From the NCBI RefSeq assembly GCF_009709555.1, contig NZ_WJBG01000112.1, forward strand, positions 62,001 through 126,000: DNA of 64,000 bases. The letters run 5' to 3'. The first letter of the stretch is position 1. The number at the start of each line of letters is the position of its first letter. Under the pieces are notes generated by a model. That model was not told the DNA's origin. It worked only from the letters and a program-made list of their open reading frames with translations, and ran no database searches. Positions 18,713 through 27,170 of the stretch are shown here, piece by piece. The translations under genes and the position numbers were made by a program. This DNA comes from Streptomyces blattellae. GTDB lineage: Bacteria > Actinomycetota > Actinomycetes > Streptomycetales > Streptomycetaceae.

Positions 18713-19591
18713 ATGACCGTACGAGGATCAGCAGGACCCGCTGGCCGCATGCAGATCGCCCGCGGGCTCAAGGCGCTTCGCACCCGAGCCGACCTCACAC
18801 AGTCCGAGGTGGCCAAACGCGCGGGGGTTTCCGTCGGAACCGTGAACCGATACGAGACATGGCAAGACCGCGCCAAGCTCAGAATCCCCACAGTGAGGGC
18901 GATCGCCGACACGTGCGGGGCCACGCCTGAGGAACTGGAGGCATTGGTCCAGCTTGTCCGCAACCAGGAGAACGGCTGGTGGATGGACCACCCTGCCGTC
19001 CCCGAAGTCATGGACCCACTGATGTCGTTCGAGGACGTCGCCGAATACGAGCACGTCTTTGCGAACACCCTGGTGCCAGGACTGCTCCAGACCCCACGCT
19101 ACGCACTCGCCCTCCACGAGGCACAGGACGTACGCGCCGACGCAGACATGATCGCGGGCAAGGTGGACGCGCGTATCAAACGCCAGGCAATCACGGAGCG
19201 TTCACCCGCACTGCATCTGTGGGTGGTGCTTGATGACGCAGTCCTGAAGCGATGTGTAGGTGGCATCGACGTGATGGCCGAGCAGATCGACCACCTGCGC
19301 ACCATGGCGCAACGCCCCAACGTGGACATCCAGGTGCTCCAGTTCGCCACAGGCGCGCATGCGGCCGGCTCGGGCGGCCACTTCCTGATCCTCGGCCGCG
19401 ACGACGCGGGCGACCCGCTCGCCAGCATGGACGTTGTCTATCTGGAACTTCACAAGCGGGGTCTCTATCTCGACGCCCCAGCCGATGTGCAGAACTACAA
19501 ACTCATGTTTGACTACCTGCGATCCCAGGCGGCCGATACGTCAGCCAGCCTCCAACTGCTGGCCTCAGCACGACAGGAGCTCACTCGATGA
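18713..19591 (+). CDS. XRE-family regulator with DUF5753 (WhiJ-like)
   Basis: A 292-residue transcriptional regulator. An N-terminal helix-turn-helix (about residues 12-70) contains RADLTQSEVAKRAGVSVGTV. The DUF5753 domain (about 100-285) includes VFANTLVPGLLQTPRYA and VQVLQFATGAH-like IQVLQFATGAHAA. WhiJ-type proteins repress developmental or accessory genes and act with a small DUF397 partner. The ATG at 18713 is chosen because GGAG lies 8 nt upstream; a GTG at 18698 is less likely. Its stop overlaps the next ATG by 4 bp. Confidence 0.87.
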   Translation: MTVRGSAGPAGRMQIARGLKALRTRADLTQSEVAKRAGVSVGTVNRYETWQDRAKLRIPTVRAIADTCGATPEELEALVQLVRNQENGWWMDHPAVPEVMDPLMSFEDVAEYEHVFANTLVPGLLQTPRYALALHEAQDVRADADMIAGKVDARIKRQAITERSPALHLWVVLDDAVLKRCVGGIDVMAEQIDHLRTMAQRPNVDIQVLQFATGAHAAGSGGHFLILGRDDAGDPLASMDVVYLELHKRGLYLDAPADVQNYKLMFDYLRSQAADTSASLQLLASARQELTR

Positions 19592-19791
19592 ACGAGACGC
19601 CAGCCGCAGCCCGATTCGTGGCAGCGGATTGGTTCAAGAGCAGCCACAGCGCGGCGAACAACGAACGCGTCGAAGTGGCCCACGCCCTGACGCGGGTGGG
19701 GATACGCGACTCCAAGGCGCCCGACAAGGGCATCCTCGTCATCTCGCTCGGCTCCTTTGCGGCGCTCGTCGAGGACATCGCACGGCGATAG
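19588..19791 (+). CDS. DUF397 small protein (AbaA/WhiJ partner)
   Basis: A 67-residue DUF397 protein. The family signature WFKSSHSAANNERVEVAH and the RDSKAPDKGILVIS block are clear. DUF397 proteins pair with HTH-DUF5753 regulators and are thought to modulate their DNA binding. The family's usual Cys in CVEVA is replaced here (RVEVA). It overlaps the regulator by ATGA, so the two are translated together. Confidence 0.85.
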   Translation: MNETPAAARFVAADWFKSSHSAANNERVEVAHALTRVGIRDSKAPDKGILVISLGSFAALVEDIARR

Positions 19792-20046
19792 CAGGTCCGC
19801 CTCCCTGCCTTGTTGGTCGAGTACTTGCAGATGCCGAGAACGGTGCCGAGGGGCCGGTTGAGAGCGTGCAGCATGCCCAGGGCTCCGCCAAGACGGCGAC
19901 GTCCCACTCCAGAGCGGCGACGTGGCGTGCCAGCCGGAACGAGCCGAGCACATGGGCAGTTCAAGGTGAGGCTGACAGGCACCGCTGCCGGACCCGTTTC
20001 CAAGGAGTCCTTGCGCACCCTCTCTGCGATCGTCATGATCGTGAAC

Positions 20047-20950
20047 ATGTCTCGGGGGCCGAGCGAGTTAATCCTGACCGATGACGGTCTGCCGTCCATG
20101 TTCCGCTCGGCGGACACCGCCTCCTTGGCAGGTCAGGCGGATACGGTCCGGTGGTCCGCACTCCAGTTGTTCATGCTGATCGTCGGAGCCGTCCTGGGCG
20201 GCGTCGACATCAAGCTCCGCAACGACCTTGACCTGGGCGCCCTCATCGCATCGATCGCCCTGCTGGCCTCGCTCGTGCCGGCTCTGTGGCTGACCGCGAA
20301 GAACCCTCAGCGCACCTGGTACCGGGGGCGCGCGGCTGCCGAATCGCTGCGCACCCTTTCCTGGAAGTACGCGGTGCGGGCGGAACCCCTTCGCAGGCAC
20401 CGACGCGGCGGCGAACGAGCGGCTGCTGCACGACATGTCGAGCATCCTGCGCGACCTCCGTGACGTCGGCTGGCTCATCGACGCCGGCGGACAAGCCGAG
20501 ATCACCGACGAGATGCGACATCTGCGCAGCCAGCCCCTCCGGCTTCGGCAACAGGTCTACATAGAAGGGCGCTTGGAGGCCGAGTACACCTGGTACACCT
20601 CCAAAGCGGCCAGGTTCGCGCGCATGGCCAGTCGATGGACGGCTGCGGCGTTCATCGCGACGTCGCTCGGCCTGGCGGGAGGGTTCCTGCGCGCCTTCGG
20701 CTTGCTCGACTACGACGGGCTGGGCAGCGCCTCGGCCATTGCGGCTGCCGTTACCGCCTGGGTGCAGCTCAAGCAATACCGCCCTCTGGCAGCCGCGTAC
20801 TCGCTCACCGCGCACGAACTGCTCTTGGTGAAGGCCGGCTTGCAGACCCTGGCCGACGACGAGGTCCAGTGGTCACGCCGGTGCAGCGAGGCCGAGGATG
20901 CCATTTCGCGAGAGCACACCATGTGGCTCGCCCGCCGGGAGGCAGCCTGA
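20047..20950 (+). pseudogene. SLATT/DUF4231 membrane protein, frameshifted
   Basis: Two frames together encode one SLATT-domain protein. The first has two membrane helices (LFMLIVGAVLGGV, LIASIALLASLVPALWL) and then YRGRAAAESLRTLSWKYAVRAEP. The frame then shifts: removing one C from the run CCCC at 20386-20389 restores FAGTDAAANERLLHDMSS. The remainder continues to 20950 with RLEAEYTWYTSKAARFARMA and two more membrane helices. SLATT proteins are proposed pore-forming effectors in nucleotide-signalling conflict systems. The 20047 start has no good Shine-Dalgarno. The defect could be real or a sequencing error; everything else is intact. Confidence 0.7.
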
Positions 20951-21009
20951 ATTCCGGCCACCGTGCTCGCCCGATATTTCAGTCACTTTCCACCAGGAGG
21001 AGCGCATCC

Positions 21010-21165
21010 ATGTCCTACCGGCTCGACTACCAAGACGGGACCCACTCCGATGAAGCACTGCGTGCAAGCCTGGAGGAACTGCTCACCGGCAACACGCTCT
21101 TCTCCCTCGCAAGCACAGGACCCGACGGCGCACACATCAACACCGCGTTCTTCGCCCACGACGGA
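21010..21165 (+). pseudogene. 5' fragment of a pyridoxamine 5'-phosphate oxidase-like gene
   Basis: An excellent ribosome binding site (AGGAGGAG, 20996-21003) precedes an ATG whose first 52 codons read as a PNPOx/FMN-binding split-barrel N terminus (LLTGNTLFSLASTGPDGAHI, NTAFFAHDGE). Homology then stops abruptly at about 21165 and the frame runs into sequence of the next pseudogene. A deletion has removed the rest of the gene. The intact start signals suggest the break is recent. Confidence 0.6.
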
Positions 21166-22217
21166 GAAGATGCAAGAGGCCAAGCGCGGCGAGGACAAAG
21201 GAAGCATGGTCGTCGACTACGACACAGCTGTCGACCTCCTCAACGGGCTGGCACGCCTCGCGGAGGCATCCCTGCGCGTCGGCTGTGACACCGGCATCCT
21301 CGACGAGGACGAAGAAGCCATCCGCTTCTTCCACCAGCTCCTCCAGGAGTTCTTCGCCGCACGCCAACTCGCGGCAGCCCCCGACTTCGCACGCCTCGCC
21401 GTCCCCGACACGGTCATGGCTGTGGCCCCGCCCCTGACTGAGGTTCTGGCCCAACTAGCCCCCGGCGAGCCGCTACCGCCCCTGCCGACCACCGGCTGGG
21501 AGGAGACGGCCGTCATGGCGGCTGCGCTCGCCGAGGACCCCGACGCGTACGTCCGCAACGTCCTCGCGGTCAATCCGGCCCTGGCAGGCCGCTGCCTGGC
21601 AGCCCCCGACGTACGCGCCGACCCAGCCGTACGCCCCGAGGTGACGCACACGCTCGTCAACCGCAGCACCGACCCGGCGACCGACATCCACGGCACGGAG
21701 GCGCCACGCGCACCGGCGTACTGGTACGACAGCCTCCTCGCCCACCCCAGCGCACCGGTCGTCGGCGTCTCCGTCTACGAGGCGGAGGCCTACTGCGCCT
21801 GGCTCAGCGCCGTGACCGGAGGGACGATCGGTCTACCCACCGAATACGAATGGGAGGCCGCTGCGTCGGCCGGAGGGCGAGCTTTCCCGTACGGGGACGA
21901 CTTCGAGCCGTTCGTGTCGAACACCTTCGAGCTGCACGCGCGCGGCACGCTCCCTGTCTGTCGGCATTTTCCCCGAGGGACGGAGCCCCGCAGGCATCGA
22001 CGACCTGTCCGGCAACGTTTTCGAATGGACGGCGAGCGCCCCGGAACCGTATCCCTACGATCGGAACGCACGCCCGTCGGATGCGCCCAGCGACACTCGC
22101 GTCTGCCGCGGGGGTTCCTGGCGCCATCGGCACAACAGGGCTCGGGCGGCGTACCGGGGGCGGGGACAGTGCTTCGTACGCAATGACGATCTTGGCTTCC
22201 GGCTCGCGAGGCGGTAA
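21166..22217 (+). pseudogene. Remnant of a NACHT / FGE-sulfatase protein
   Basis: The frame from about 21168 carries the end of a NACHT-type NTPase (EAIRFFHQLLQEFFAARQLA, PLPPLPTTGWEET) followed by part of a formylglycine-generating-enzyme-like domain (YEAEAYCAWLSAVTGG, LPTEYEWEAAASAGG). The Walker region is missing, about 100 residues of the FGE domain appear deleted near 21690, and a frameshift near 21955 moves the C terminus into another frame. That frame reads SVGIFPEGRSPAGIDDLSGN, then GGSWRHRHNRARAAYRG, to a TAA at 22215. Intact NACHT proteins are innate-immunity NTPases. This copy cannot make a full protein. Confidence 0.7.
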
Positions 22218-22631
22218 GGGCAACGAGCGGGGCGCAAGATGCTGTGAAGCGACCCGGGAACCGGCGCCCAGCCCTGTCCGGCACCGTAAGGCGCCGTCAC
22301 CCGGGGAATTCTTACAACAGGGAGAAACCCGGTCGAGGGGGACCACCCCGACCAGTCCGCCGACGTCACACACCGCCCCTGGACCGACCGGCTGCGGCGG
22401 CCCGGCCACTACGAGAGCCAGCGTCTGTGCCACCGTGCCCGTGATATGCCCTCGGATCATGGCCGAACAGCTGAACGCCAGGTAACCCGGATGGCAGCGC
22501 CGCACAGGTGAGTTCGCCCACAACAGCCCTTGGTGGAGGAGCGACCGGAGGTTTTGCGCCTTACGCTCGACGGACCGCACGACCCCCGACGCACCCAAAT
22601 GTCAATTTCCGCCAGCGGAGGTTTCTGCTTC
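22218..22631. other. Intergenic region, 414 bp, no gene supported
   Basis: Frames here are short and show no recognisable family or codon bias. It marks the right edge of the accessory island, where conserved gene order resumes with the MBL phosphodiesterase. The promoter of that gene must lie here. Nothing else is seen. Confidence 0.5.
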
Positions 22632-23384
22632 ATGAAGCTCACCGTCGTCGGCTGCTCGGGGTCGTTCCCGTCCGCGGAATCGGCCTGTTCGAGCTACCTC
22701 GTAGAGGCCGACGGCTTCCGGCTGCTTCTCGACCTGGGCAACGGTGCCCTGGGCGAGCTGCAGCGCCACTGCGGTCTCTACGACCTCGACGCGATCTTCC
22801 TCAGCCATCTGCACGCCGACCACTGCATAGACATGTGCGCGTACTTCGTCGCGCGCTACTACCGCCACGACGGCGGCCGCTGCGAACCGCTCCCCGTCTA
22901 CGGACCCGAGGGCACGGAACACCGGCTGACCACCGCCTACGCGGACACCCCTTCGGCCTCCTCGATGAGCGAGGTCTTCGACTTCCACACGGTCAAGCCG
23001 TCCACCTTCGACATCGGCCCGTTCACGGTGCACACGGAACGCGTGGCCCATCCGGTGGAGGCGTACGGCATCCGCGTCGAGCACGGCGGGAAGTCCCTGA
23101 CGTACTCCGGCGACACCGGTGTCACCCCGGCGCTCGACGAACTCGCCCGCGACACCGACCTGTTCCTGTGCGAGGCCGCGTTCACACACGGCAAGGAAGA
23201 CATTCCCGACCTGCACCTCAACGGCCGCGAGGCGGGCGAGACGGCAGCCCGGGCGGGCGCCCGTCGGCTGGTCCTCACCCACATCCCCCCGTGGACCGAC
23301 CCCCGGACCAACCTGGCCGACGCCCGCGCGGTGTACGACGGCCCGGTGGAGCTTGCGGCGCCGAGCAGGTCGTACGAGATCTAG
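22632..23384 (+). CDS. MBL-fold hydrolase, Rv1339-type cyclic nucleotide phosphodiesterase
   Basis: A 250-residue metallo-beta-lactamase-fold enzyme. The metal motif is SHLHADHCID (H59, H61, D63, H64), with further ligands in SGDTGVTPAL and LVLTHIPPW. Order with rph and rdgB downstream and cysM upstream matches mycobacterial Rv1339, characterised as an atypical class II phosphodiesterase lowering cAMP. The activity here is inferred from that orthology. The ATG at 22632 begins the conserved MKLTVVGCSGSFPS. Its TAG stop lies inside the terminal repeat of a MITE-like element. Confidence 0.87.
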   Translation: MKLTVVGCSGSFPSAESACSSYLVEADGFRLLLDLGNGALGELQRHCGLYDLDAIFLSHLHADHCIDMCAYFVARYYRHDGGRCEPLPVYGPEGTEHRLTTAYADTPSASSMSEVFDFHTVKPSTFDIGPFTVHTERVAHPVEAYGIRVEHGGKSLTYSGDTGVTPALDELARDTDLFLCEAAFTHGKEDIPDLHLNGREAGETAARAGARRLVLTHIPPWTDPRTNLADARAVYDGPVELAAPSRSYEI

Positions 23385-23559
23385 GGCGTGTTTCGAAAGT
23401 CCCGTCGTCCGCCCGAAGGGCGGGCCCCGCGGCGTCTGGTGCGTGCGATCACAAGGCGCCGGAGCGCCCTAGTAGCGGAGCTATTCGGGCGTTTCGGCAA
23501 CGCCGCGAGCGTGCGTGCCAGGCGTCGCAGGGCAGGCGGGACTTTCGAAACACGCCCTA
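23382..23559. mobile_element. 178-bp MITE-like element with 23-bp perfect terminal inverted repeats
   Basis: Positions 23382-23404 and 23537-23559 are exact inverted copies (core GGGCGTGTTTCGAAAGTC), with TA at both outer edges as a likely target duplication. The interior is GC-rich, noncoding, and has no transposase. The size and ends fit a non-autonomous element mobilised by an IS5-type or related transposase. The element begins at the T of the upstream gene's TAG stop codon. Confidence 0.85.
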
Positions 23560-23592
23560 CCTAGCACCTACGGCATGAGGTGCCGCACGACG

Positions 23593-23767
23593 AAGGCCCC
23601 CGGAGCCGAGTGACGATGATGTTGGCGAATCCCGCGCGACGGGAGCCAACTGTGTGCTCAGTCTCAGCAACACGCCGTGCGTGCGGCGTGTCGCTGAGAC
23701 TCGGACGACATTTGGCGGCCGTCGGCTCGATTCGCCAGCAGCATCCCGAGTGACTCCCGGGGGCCTT
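23593..23767. terminator. Long nested inverted-repeat structure between convergent genes
   Basis: The outer arms are 23593-23605 (AAGGCCCCCGGAG) and 23754-23767, followed by TTTCT. Middle arms 23616-23631 and 23729-23744 pair with two G-U type mismatches. An inner hairpin pairs 23661-23676 with 23685-23700 with one mismatch. It lies between the 3' ends of the MBL gene and nagE2 and could act as a bidirectional terminator or structured RNA. Confidence 0.5.
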
Positions 23768-23783
23768 TCTCATGGCGTCGCAC

Positions 23784-25031
23784 TCACGCCTTGGTGAGGT
23801 CCTCGACCTCCTCCTCGGGCTCGCGGCCCGGGGTGGGGAGGTTGAACTTGATGATCGCGAAGCGGAAGACGGCGTAGTAGATCACCGCGAAGACCAAGCC
23901 GATCGGGATGATCAACCATGGCCTGGTGGCCAGATTCCAGTTGAGGGTGTAGTCGATGAAGCCCGCGGAGAAGGTGAAGCCGGCGTGGACGCCGAGCGCC
24001 CAGGTGATCGCCATGGACACGGCGGTGAGCACGGCGTGGATCACGTACAGCAGCGGGGCGATGAACATGAACGAGAACTCGATCGGTTCGGTCACACCGG
24101 TCACGAAGGAGGTCAGGGCGAGCGAGATCATCATGCCCATCACGGCCTTGCGGCGCTCGGGACGGGCGCAGTGGGCGATCGCGAGCGCCGCGGCGGGCAG
24201 ACCGAACATCATGATCGGGAAGAAGCCCGACATGAACTGACCGGCGTCCGGGTCACCGGCGAAGAAGCGGTTCAGGTCACCGTGTACGACCTCACCGGCG
24301 GCGTTGGTGAAGTCGCCGATCTGGAACCAGGAGACGGTGTTCACGAACTGGTGCATGCCGACCGGGATGAGCGCACGGTTGATCAGGCCGAACAGGCCCG
24401 CGCCGAAGGCGCCCAGACCGGTCATCCACTCGCCGAAGTCCGAGATGACCTCACCGATCGGCTCCCAGACCAGACCGAAGAAGACGCCCATGACGGTGCC
24501 GACGAAGGCCATGATGATCGGGACGAGCCGGCGGCCGTTGAAGAAGCCGAGCCAGTCGACCAGCTTGGTGCGGTGATAGCGCTGCCACAGCACCGCGGCC
24601 AGCAGACCCATCACGATGCCGCCGAGGACACCGGGGTTGTTGTAGGTCGCGGCTATGTCCGCGCCCGACTGGACCTTGGCCTCGGTGACCGGGAACGCCT
24701 TCAGGACATTGCTGTAGACCAGGAAACCGACCAGGGCGGCCAGCGCCGTCGAACCGTCGGACTTCTTGGCGAAGCCGATCGCGACACCGATGCAGAACAG
24801 CATCGGCAGGTTGTCGAAGATCGCACCACCGGCCGTGGCGAACACCGCCGTGACCTTGTCCGGGAGGTTCAGCTTCTCCTGCACGTCGGTCTGCCCGAGG
24901 CGCAGCAGAATGCCCGCTGCCGGCAGGACGGCGATCGGCAGCTGCAGGCTGCGGCCGACCTTCTGCAGACCCTGGAACAGTCCGGATCCCCGCCTCTTCG
25001 CGGGGGCCGCCGATGCGGTGGCCGTGCTCAT
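23784..25031 (-). CDS. nagE2: N-acetylglucosamine PTS permease, EIIC (NagE2 type)
   Basis: A 415-residue PTS EIIC of the glucose/GlcNAc family. It has about ten membrane helices, the N-terminal LQKVGRSLQLPIAVLPAAG, GGAIFDNLPMLFCIGVAIG, the substrate-site FVTGVTEPIEFSFMFIAPL, and a C-terminal charged tail. It takes up N-acetylglucosamine with phosphorylation through the separate EIIB protein NagF encoded divergently. The ATG at 25031 is preceded by GGAGG. S. coelicolor has two adjacent EIIC genes (nagE1, nagE2); only one is present here. DasR-type operators lie in its promoter. Confidence 0.9.
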   Translation of the reverse strand: MSTATASAAPAKRRGSGLFQGLQKVGRSLQLPIAVLPAAGILLRLGQTDVQEKLNLPDKVTAVFATAGGAIFDNLPMLFCIGVAIGFAKKSDGSTALAALVGFLVYSNVLKAFPVTEAKVQSGADIAATYNNPGVLGGIVMGLLAAVLWQRYHRTKLVDWLGFFNGRRLVPIIMAFVGTVMGVFFGLVWEPIGEVISDFGEWMTGLGAFGAGLFGLINRALIPVGMHQFVNTVSWFQIGDFTNAAGEVVHGDLNRFFAGDPDAGQFMSGFFPIMMFGLPAAALAIAHCARPERRKAVMGMMISLALTSFVTGVTEPIEFSFMFIAPLLYVIHAVLTAVSMAITWALGVHAGFTFSAGFIDYTLNWNLATRPWLIIPIGLVFAVIYYAVFRFAIIKFNLPTPGREPEEEVEDLTKA

Positions 25032-25045
25032 GCGTCCTCCATCGT

Positions 25046-25103
25046 GATGGTCTATACCACTGCTATGCCCACTGGGTGGTGTAGACCAGTGGTGTAGACC
25101 TGT
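25046..25103. promoter_or_regulatory. Three DasR-type (dre) operator sites in front of nagE2
   Basis: GATGGTCTATACCACT (25046-25061), GGTGGTGTAGACCAGT (25075-25090) and AGTGGTGTAGACCTGT (25088-25103) each match the dre consensus ACTGGTCTAGACCAST in its TGGT-N4-ACC core. DasR, the GlcNAc-responsive GntR repressor, binds such sites. The last two overlap by 3 bp. Confidence 0.8.
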
Positions 25104-25232
25104 TTGTAGCATGGTGAAGGGCGGATAAGGAACCCGCTCGGCGGGGCTGGTTCAGACCTTCGTCACGCCCTCGGAGTGCGGGCAGGGCAGCTGGCGGCGG
25201 CGCTGTCGGAACTCATGGACGCCTGTCGGTAA

Positions 25233-25248
25233 GGTGGTGTAGACCAGC
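25233..25248. promoter_or_regulatory. DasR-type (dre) operator in front of nagF
   Basis: GGTGGTGTAGACCAGC shares the TGGTGTAGACCA core with the nagE2 sites and lies 116 bp upstream of the nagF start codon, so both divergent PTS genes should respond to the same regulator. Confidence 0.75.
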
Positions 25249-25364
25249 TGGCGGGCGGTTCCGCCGTCGTGAGCGCCATCATTCGGTATGTACGGCATGA
25301 CTGCTTGCGAAGAGGGCCAATCGTGGGTTACCGCAACAAAGCGGTCGGATCAGGGAGAAACAAC

Positions 25365-25598
25365 ATGGCCACCAAGGCTGAGAAGATCGTTGCCGGGCTG
25401 GGCGGCATCGACAACATCGAAGAGGTCGAGGGCTGCATCACCCGCCTGCGCACCGAGGTCCACGACCCCTCCCTCGTGGACGAAGCAGCCCTCAAGGCGG
25501 CCGGCGCACACGGCGTCGTCAAGATGGGCACCGCGATCCAGGTCGTCATCGGCACCGACGCGGACCCGATCGCGGCGGACATCGAAGACATGATGTGA
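25365..25598 (+). CDS. nagF: N-acetylglucosamine PTS EIIB component
   Basis: A 77-residue EIIB domain. The phosphorylated cysteine is C24 in [13 protein letters not shown], a motif diagnostic of glucose-family [24 protein letters not shown] completes the fold. It transfers phosphate from the general PTS proteins (EIIA encoded elsewhere) to GlcNAc entering through NagE2. The ATG at 25365 has AGGGAGA upstream. It is divergent from nagE2 across the dre-containing region and followed by a terminator, so monocistronic. Confidence 0.92.
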   Translation: MATKAEKIVAGLGGIDNIEEVEGCITRLRTEVHDPSLVDEAALKAAGAHGVVKMGTAIQVVIGTDADPIAADIEDMM

Positions 25599-25632
25599 GC
25601 ACGCCGCCCACTCACGCATGACGGGCCGTACG

Positions 25633-25661
25633 AGGGCTCTTCCCGACGCGGGAGGAGCCCT
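25633..25661 (+). terminator. Terminator after nagF
   Basis: A 13-bp stem (AGGGCTCTTCCCG with CGGGAGGAGCCCT, one G-U type mismatch) closes on ACG and is followed by TTTCC. It ends 28 bp before the rph start codon. Confidence 0.8.
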
Positions 25662-25689
25662 TTCCGCCGGTACGGCTAGGCTCGGCGCC

Positions 25690-26427
25690 ATGTCTCGAAT
25701 CGACGGCCGCACCCCCGAACAGCTCCGCCCGGTCACCATCGAACGCGCCTGGAGCAAGCACGCCGAGGGCTCCGTCCTCGTCTCCTTCGGCGATACGAAG
25801 GTCCTGTGCACCGCCTCCGTCACCGAAGGCGTCCCCCGCTGGCGCAAGGGCAGCGGCGAGGGCTGGGTCACCGCCGAATACGCCATGCTTCCCCGCGCCA
25901 CCAACACCCGCGGCGACCGCGAGTCAGTCAGGGGCAGGATCGGCGGCCGTACCCACGAGATCAGCCGCCTCATCGGCCGCTCACTGCGTGCGGTCATCGA
26001 CTACAAGGCACTCGGCGAAATCACGATCGTCCTCGACTGCGACGTCCTCCAAGCGGACGGCGGCACGCGCACGGCCGCCATCACCGGCGCCTACGTGGCC
26101 CTGGCCGACGCGGTCTCCTGGGCCCAGGGCAAGAAGCTGATCAAGGCCGGCCGCCAGCCCCTGACCGGCACGGTCTCCGCGGTGTCCGTCGGCATCGTCG
26201 GCGGCGTCCCGCTCCTCGACCTCTGCTACGAGGAGGACGTCAAGGCCGAGACCGACATGAACGTCGTCTGCACCGGCGACGGCCGCTTCGTCGAGGTCCA
26301 GGGCACCGCCGAGGCCGAACCCTTCGCCCGCGAGGAACTCGACGCCCTGCTCGACCTGGCGGTTTCCGGCTGCACGGAACTCGCTGTCCTCCAGCGCAAG
26401 GCACTTGATACGGTCCTGGAAAAGTAA
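25690..26427 (+). CDS. rph: Ribonuclease PH
   Basis: A 245-residue phosphorolytic 3'-5' exoribonuclease that trims tRNA 3' ends. It is recognised by [18 protein letters not shown], the [20 protein letters not shown] stretch, [20 protein letters not shown] and the C-terminal [19 protein letters not shown]. The length is normal. The start at ATG 25690 matches family N termini. With the upstream phosphodiesterase and downstream rdgB it follows actinobacterial order, though a lipoprotein gene separates rph from rdgB here. Confidence 0.95.
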   Translation: MSRIDGRTPEQLRPVTIERAWSKHAEGSVLVSFGDTKVLCTASVTEGVPRWRKGSGEGWVTAEYAMLPRATNTRGDRESVRGRIGGRTHEISRLIGRSLRAVIDYKALGEITIVLDCDVLQADGGTRTAAITGAYVALADAVSWAQGKKLIKAGRQPLTGTVSAVSVGIVGGVPLLDLCYEEDVKAETDMNVVCTGDGRFVEVQGTAEAEPFAREELDALLDLAVSGCTELAVLQRKALDTVLEK

Positions 26428-26570
26428 AGGACGCATCAAGACAGCAGGCAGCCGCGGGCAACCCCACAGCTTGACCTCGCGTCACTAGAGGTACGGGCGC
26501 ACGGTGACCACTGTGCGCCCGGCCAGGTAACGGGGGGCCTCCGAGGCCTGCGCCAGGGAGGAAACGAACC

Positions 26571-26972
26571 ATGGCCGTGAGCCGTAGCCGTCGTCCGCGC
26601 ATAGCCGTCGCCGCCGCCGTCGCGGCCGTAGGGCTGACGGTCGGACTGACCACCGGCTGCGACGCCGTCAACACGGCACTGGACTGCGTCCAGACCGCCG
26701 ACGCCATCGCCGACAGCGTCACCGAACTCCAGCAGGCCGTGGAGAACGCCACCAACGACCCGGCCCAGTTCGAGGAGTCCCTCGACTCCATCGACCAGAA
26801 CCTCGACGAAATCGGCGACCGGACCGACGACACCGACGTCAACAAGGCGGTGGACGACCTCCAGCAGGCCGTCGGCAACGTCCGTGACGCCGTCGAGAAC
26901 GGCGACCGGACCCCCGACGTCAGCCCGGTCACCGACGCGGCAGGTGAACTGACGAAGGTCTGCACGCCGTAA
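26571..26972 (+). CDS. Small secreted lipoprotein
   Basis: A 133-residue protein with a lipoprotein signal: basic head, hydrophobic core and lipobox LTTGC with lipidated C30. The mature part is acidic and helical, with heptad-like repeats (LQQAVENATNDPAQFEESLD, VDDLQQAVGNVRDAVENG). It ends in VCTP. No enzymatic motif is visible; a binding or structural role on the outer face of the membrane is possible. The ATG at 26571 follows AGGGAGGAAACG. It stands between rph and rdgB. Confidence 0.8.
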   Translation: MAVSRSRRPRIAVAAAVAAVGLTVGLTTGCDAVNTALDCVQTADAIADSVTELQQAVENATNDPAQFEESLDSIDQNLDEIGDRTDDTDVNKAVDDLQQAVGNVRDAVENGDRTPDVSPVTDAAGELTKVCTP

Positions 26973-26975
26973 CAG

Positions 26976-27122
26976 AGCCGGGCAGGACAGGGCAGAGCCG
27001 GGCCGGGCAGGACAGGGCAGAGCAGGGCCGGGCAGGGCAGGACGGGGCAGGGCAGGGCAGGGCAGGACGGGGCAGAGCAGGGCAGGGCAGGACAGGGCAG
27101 AGCAGGGCAGGACAGGGCAGGG
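26976..27122. repeat. Low-complexity GGCAG pentamer array
   Basis: About 147 bp made almost wholly of GGCAG, GGACA and GAGCA/GAGCC variants, starting 3 bp after the lipoprotein stop. A 12-bp GGGATAC-type repeat follows at about 27130-27162, up to the rdgB start. It is strongly purine-rich on the + strand. Confidence 0.9.
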
Positions 27123-27170
27123 ACGCGGCCGGGGATATGGCCGGGGATACGGCCCGGGATACTGAACGGC

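Noticed and set aside
23772..25097. A 441-codon + strand frame opposite nagE2
   Set aside because: It is the antisense shadow of a well-supported EIIC gene: composition is His/Asp/Gln/Arg-rich, there is no ribosome site, and no family is recognised.
26976..27122. CRISPR array
   Set aside because: The repeats are short, contiguous pentamers with no unique spacers, and no cas gene is present in the window.
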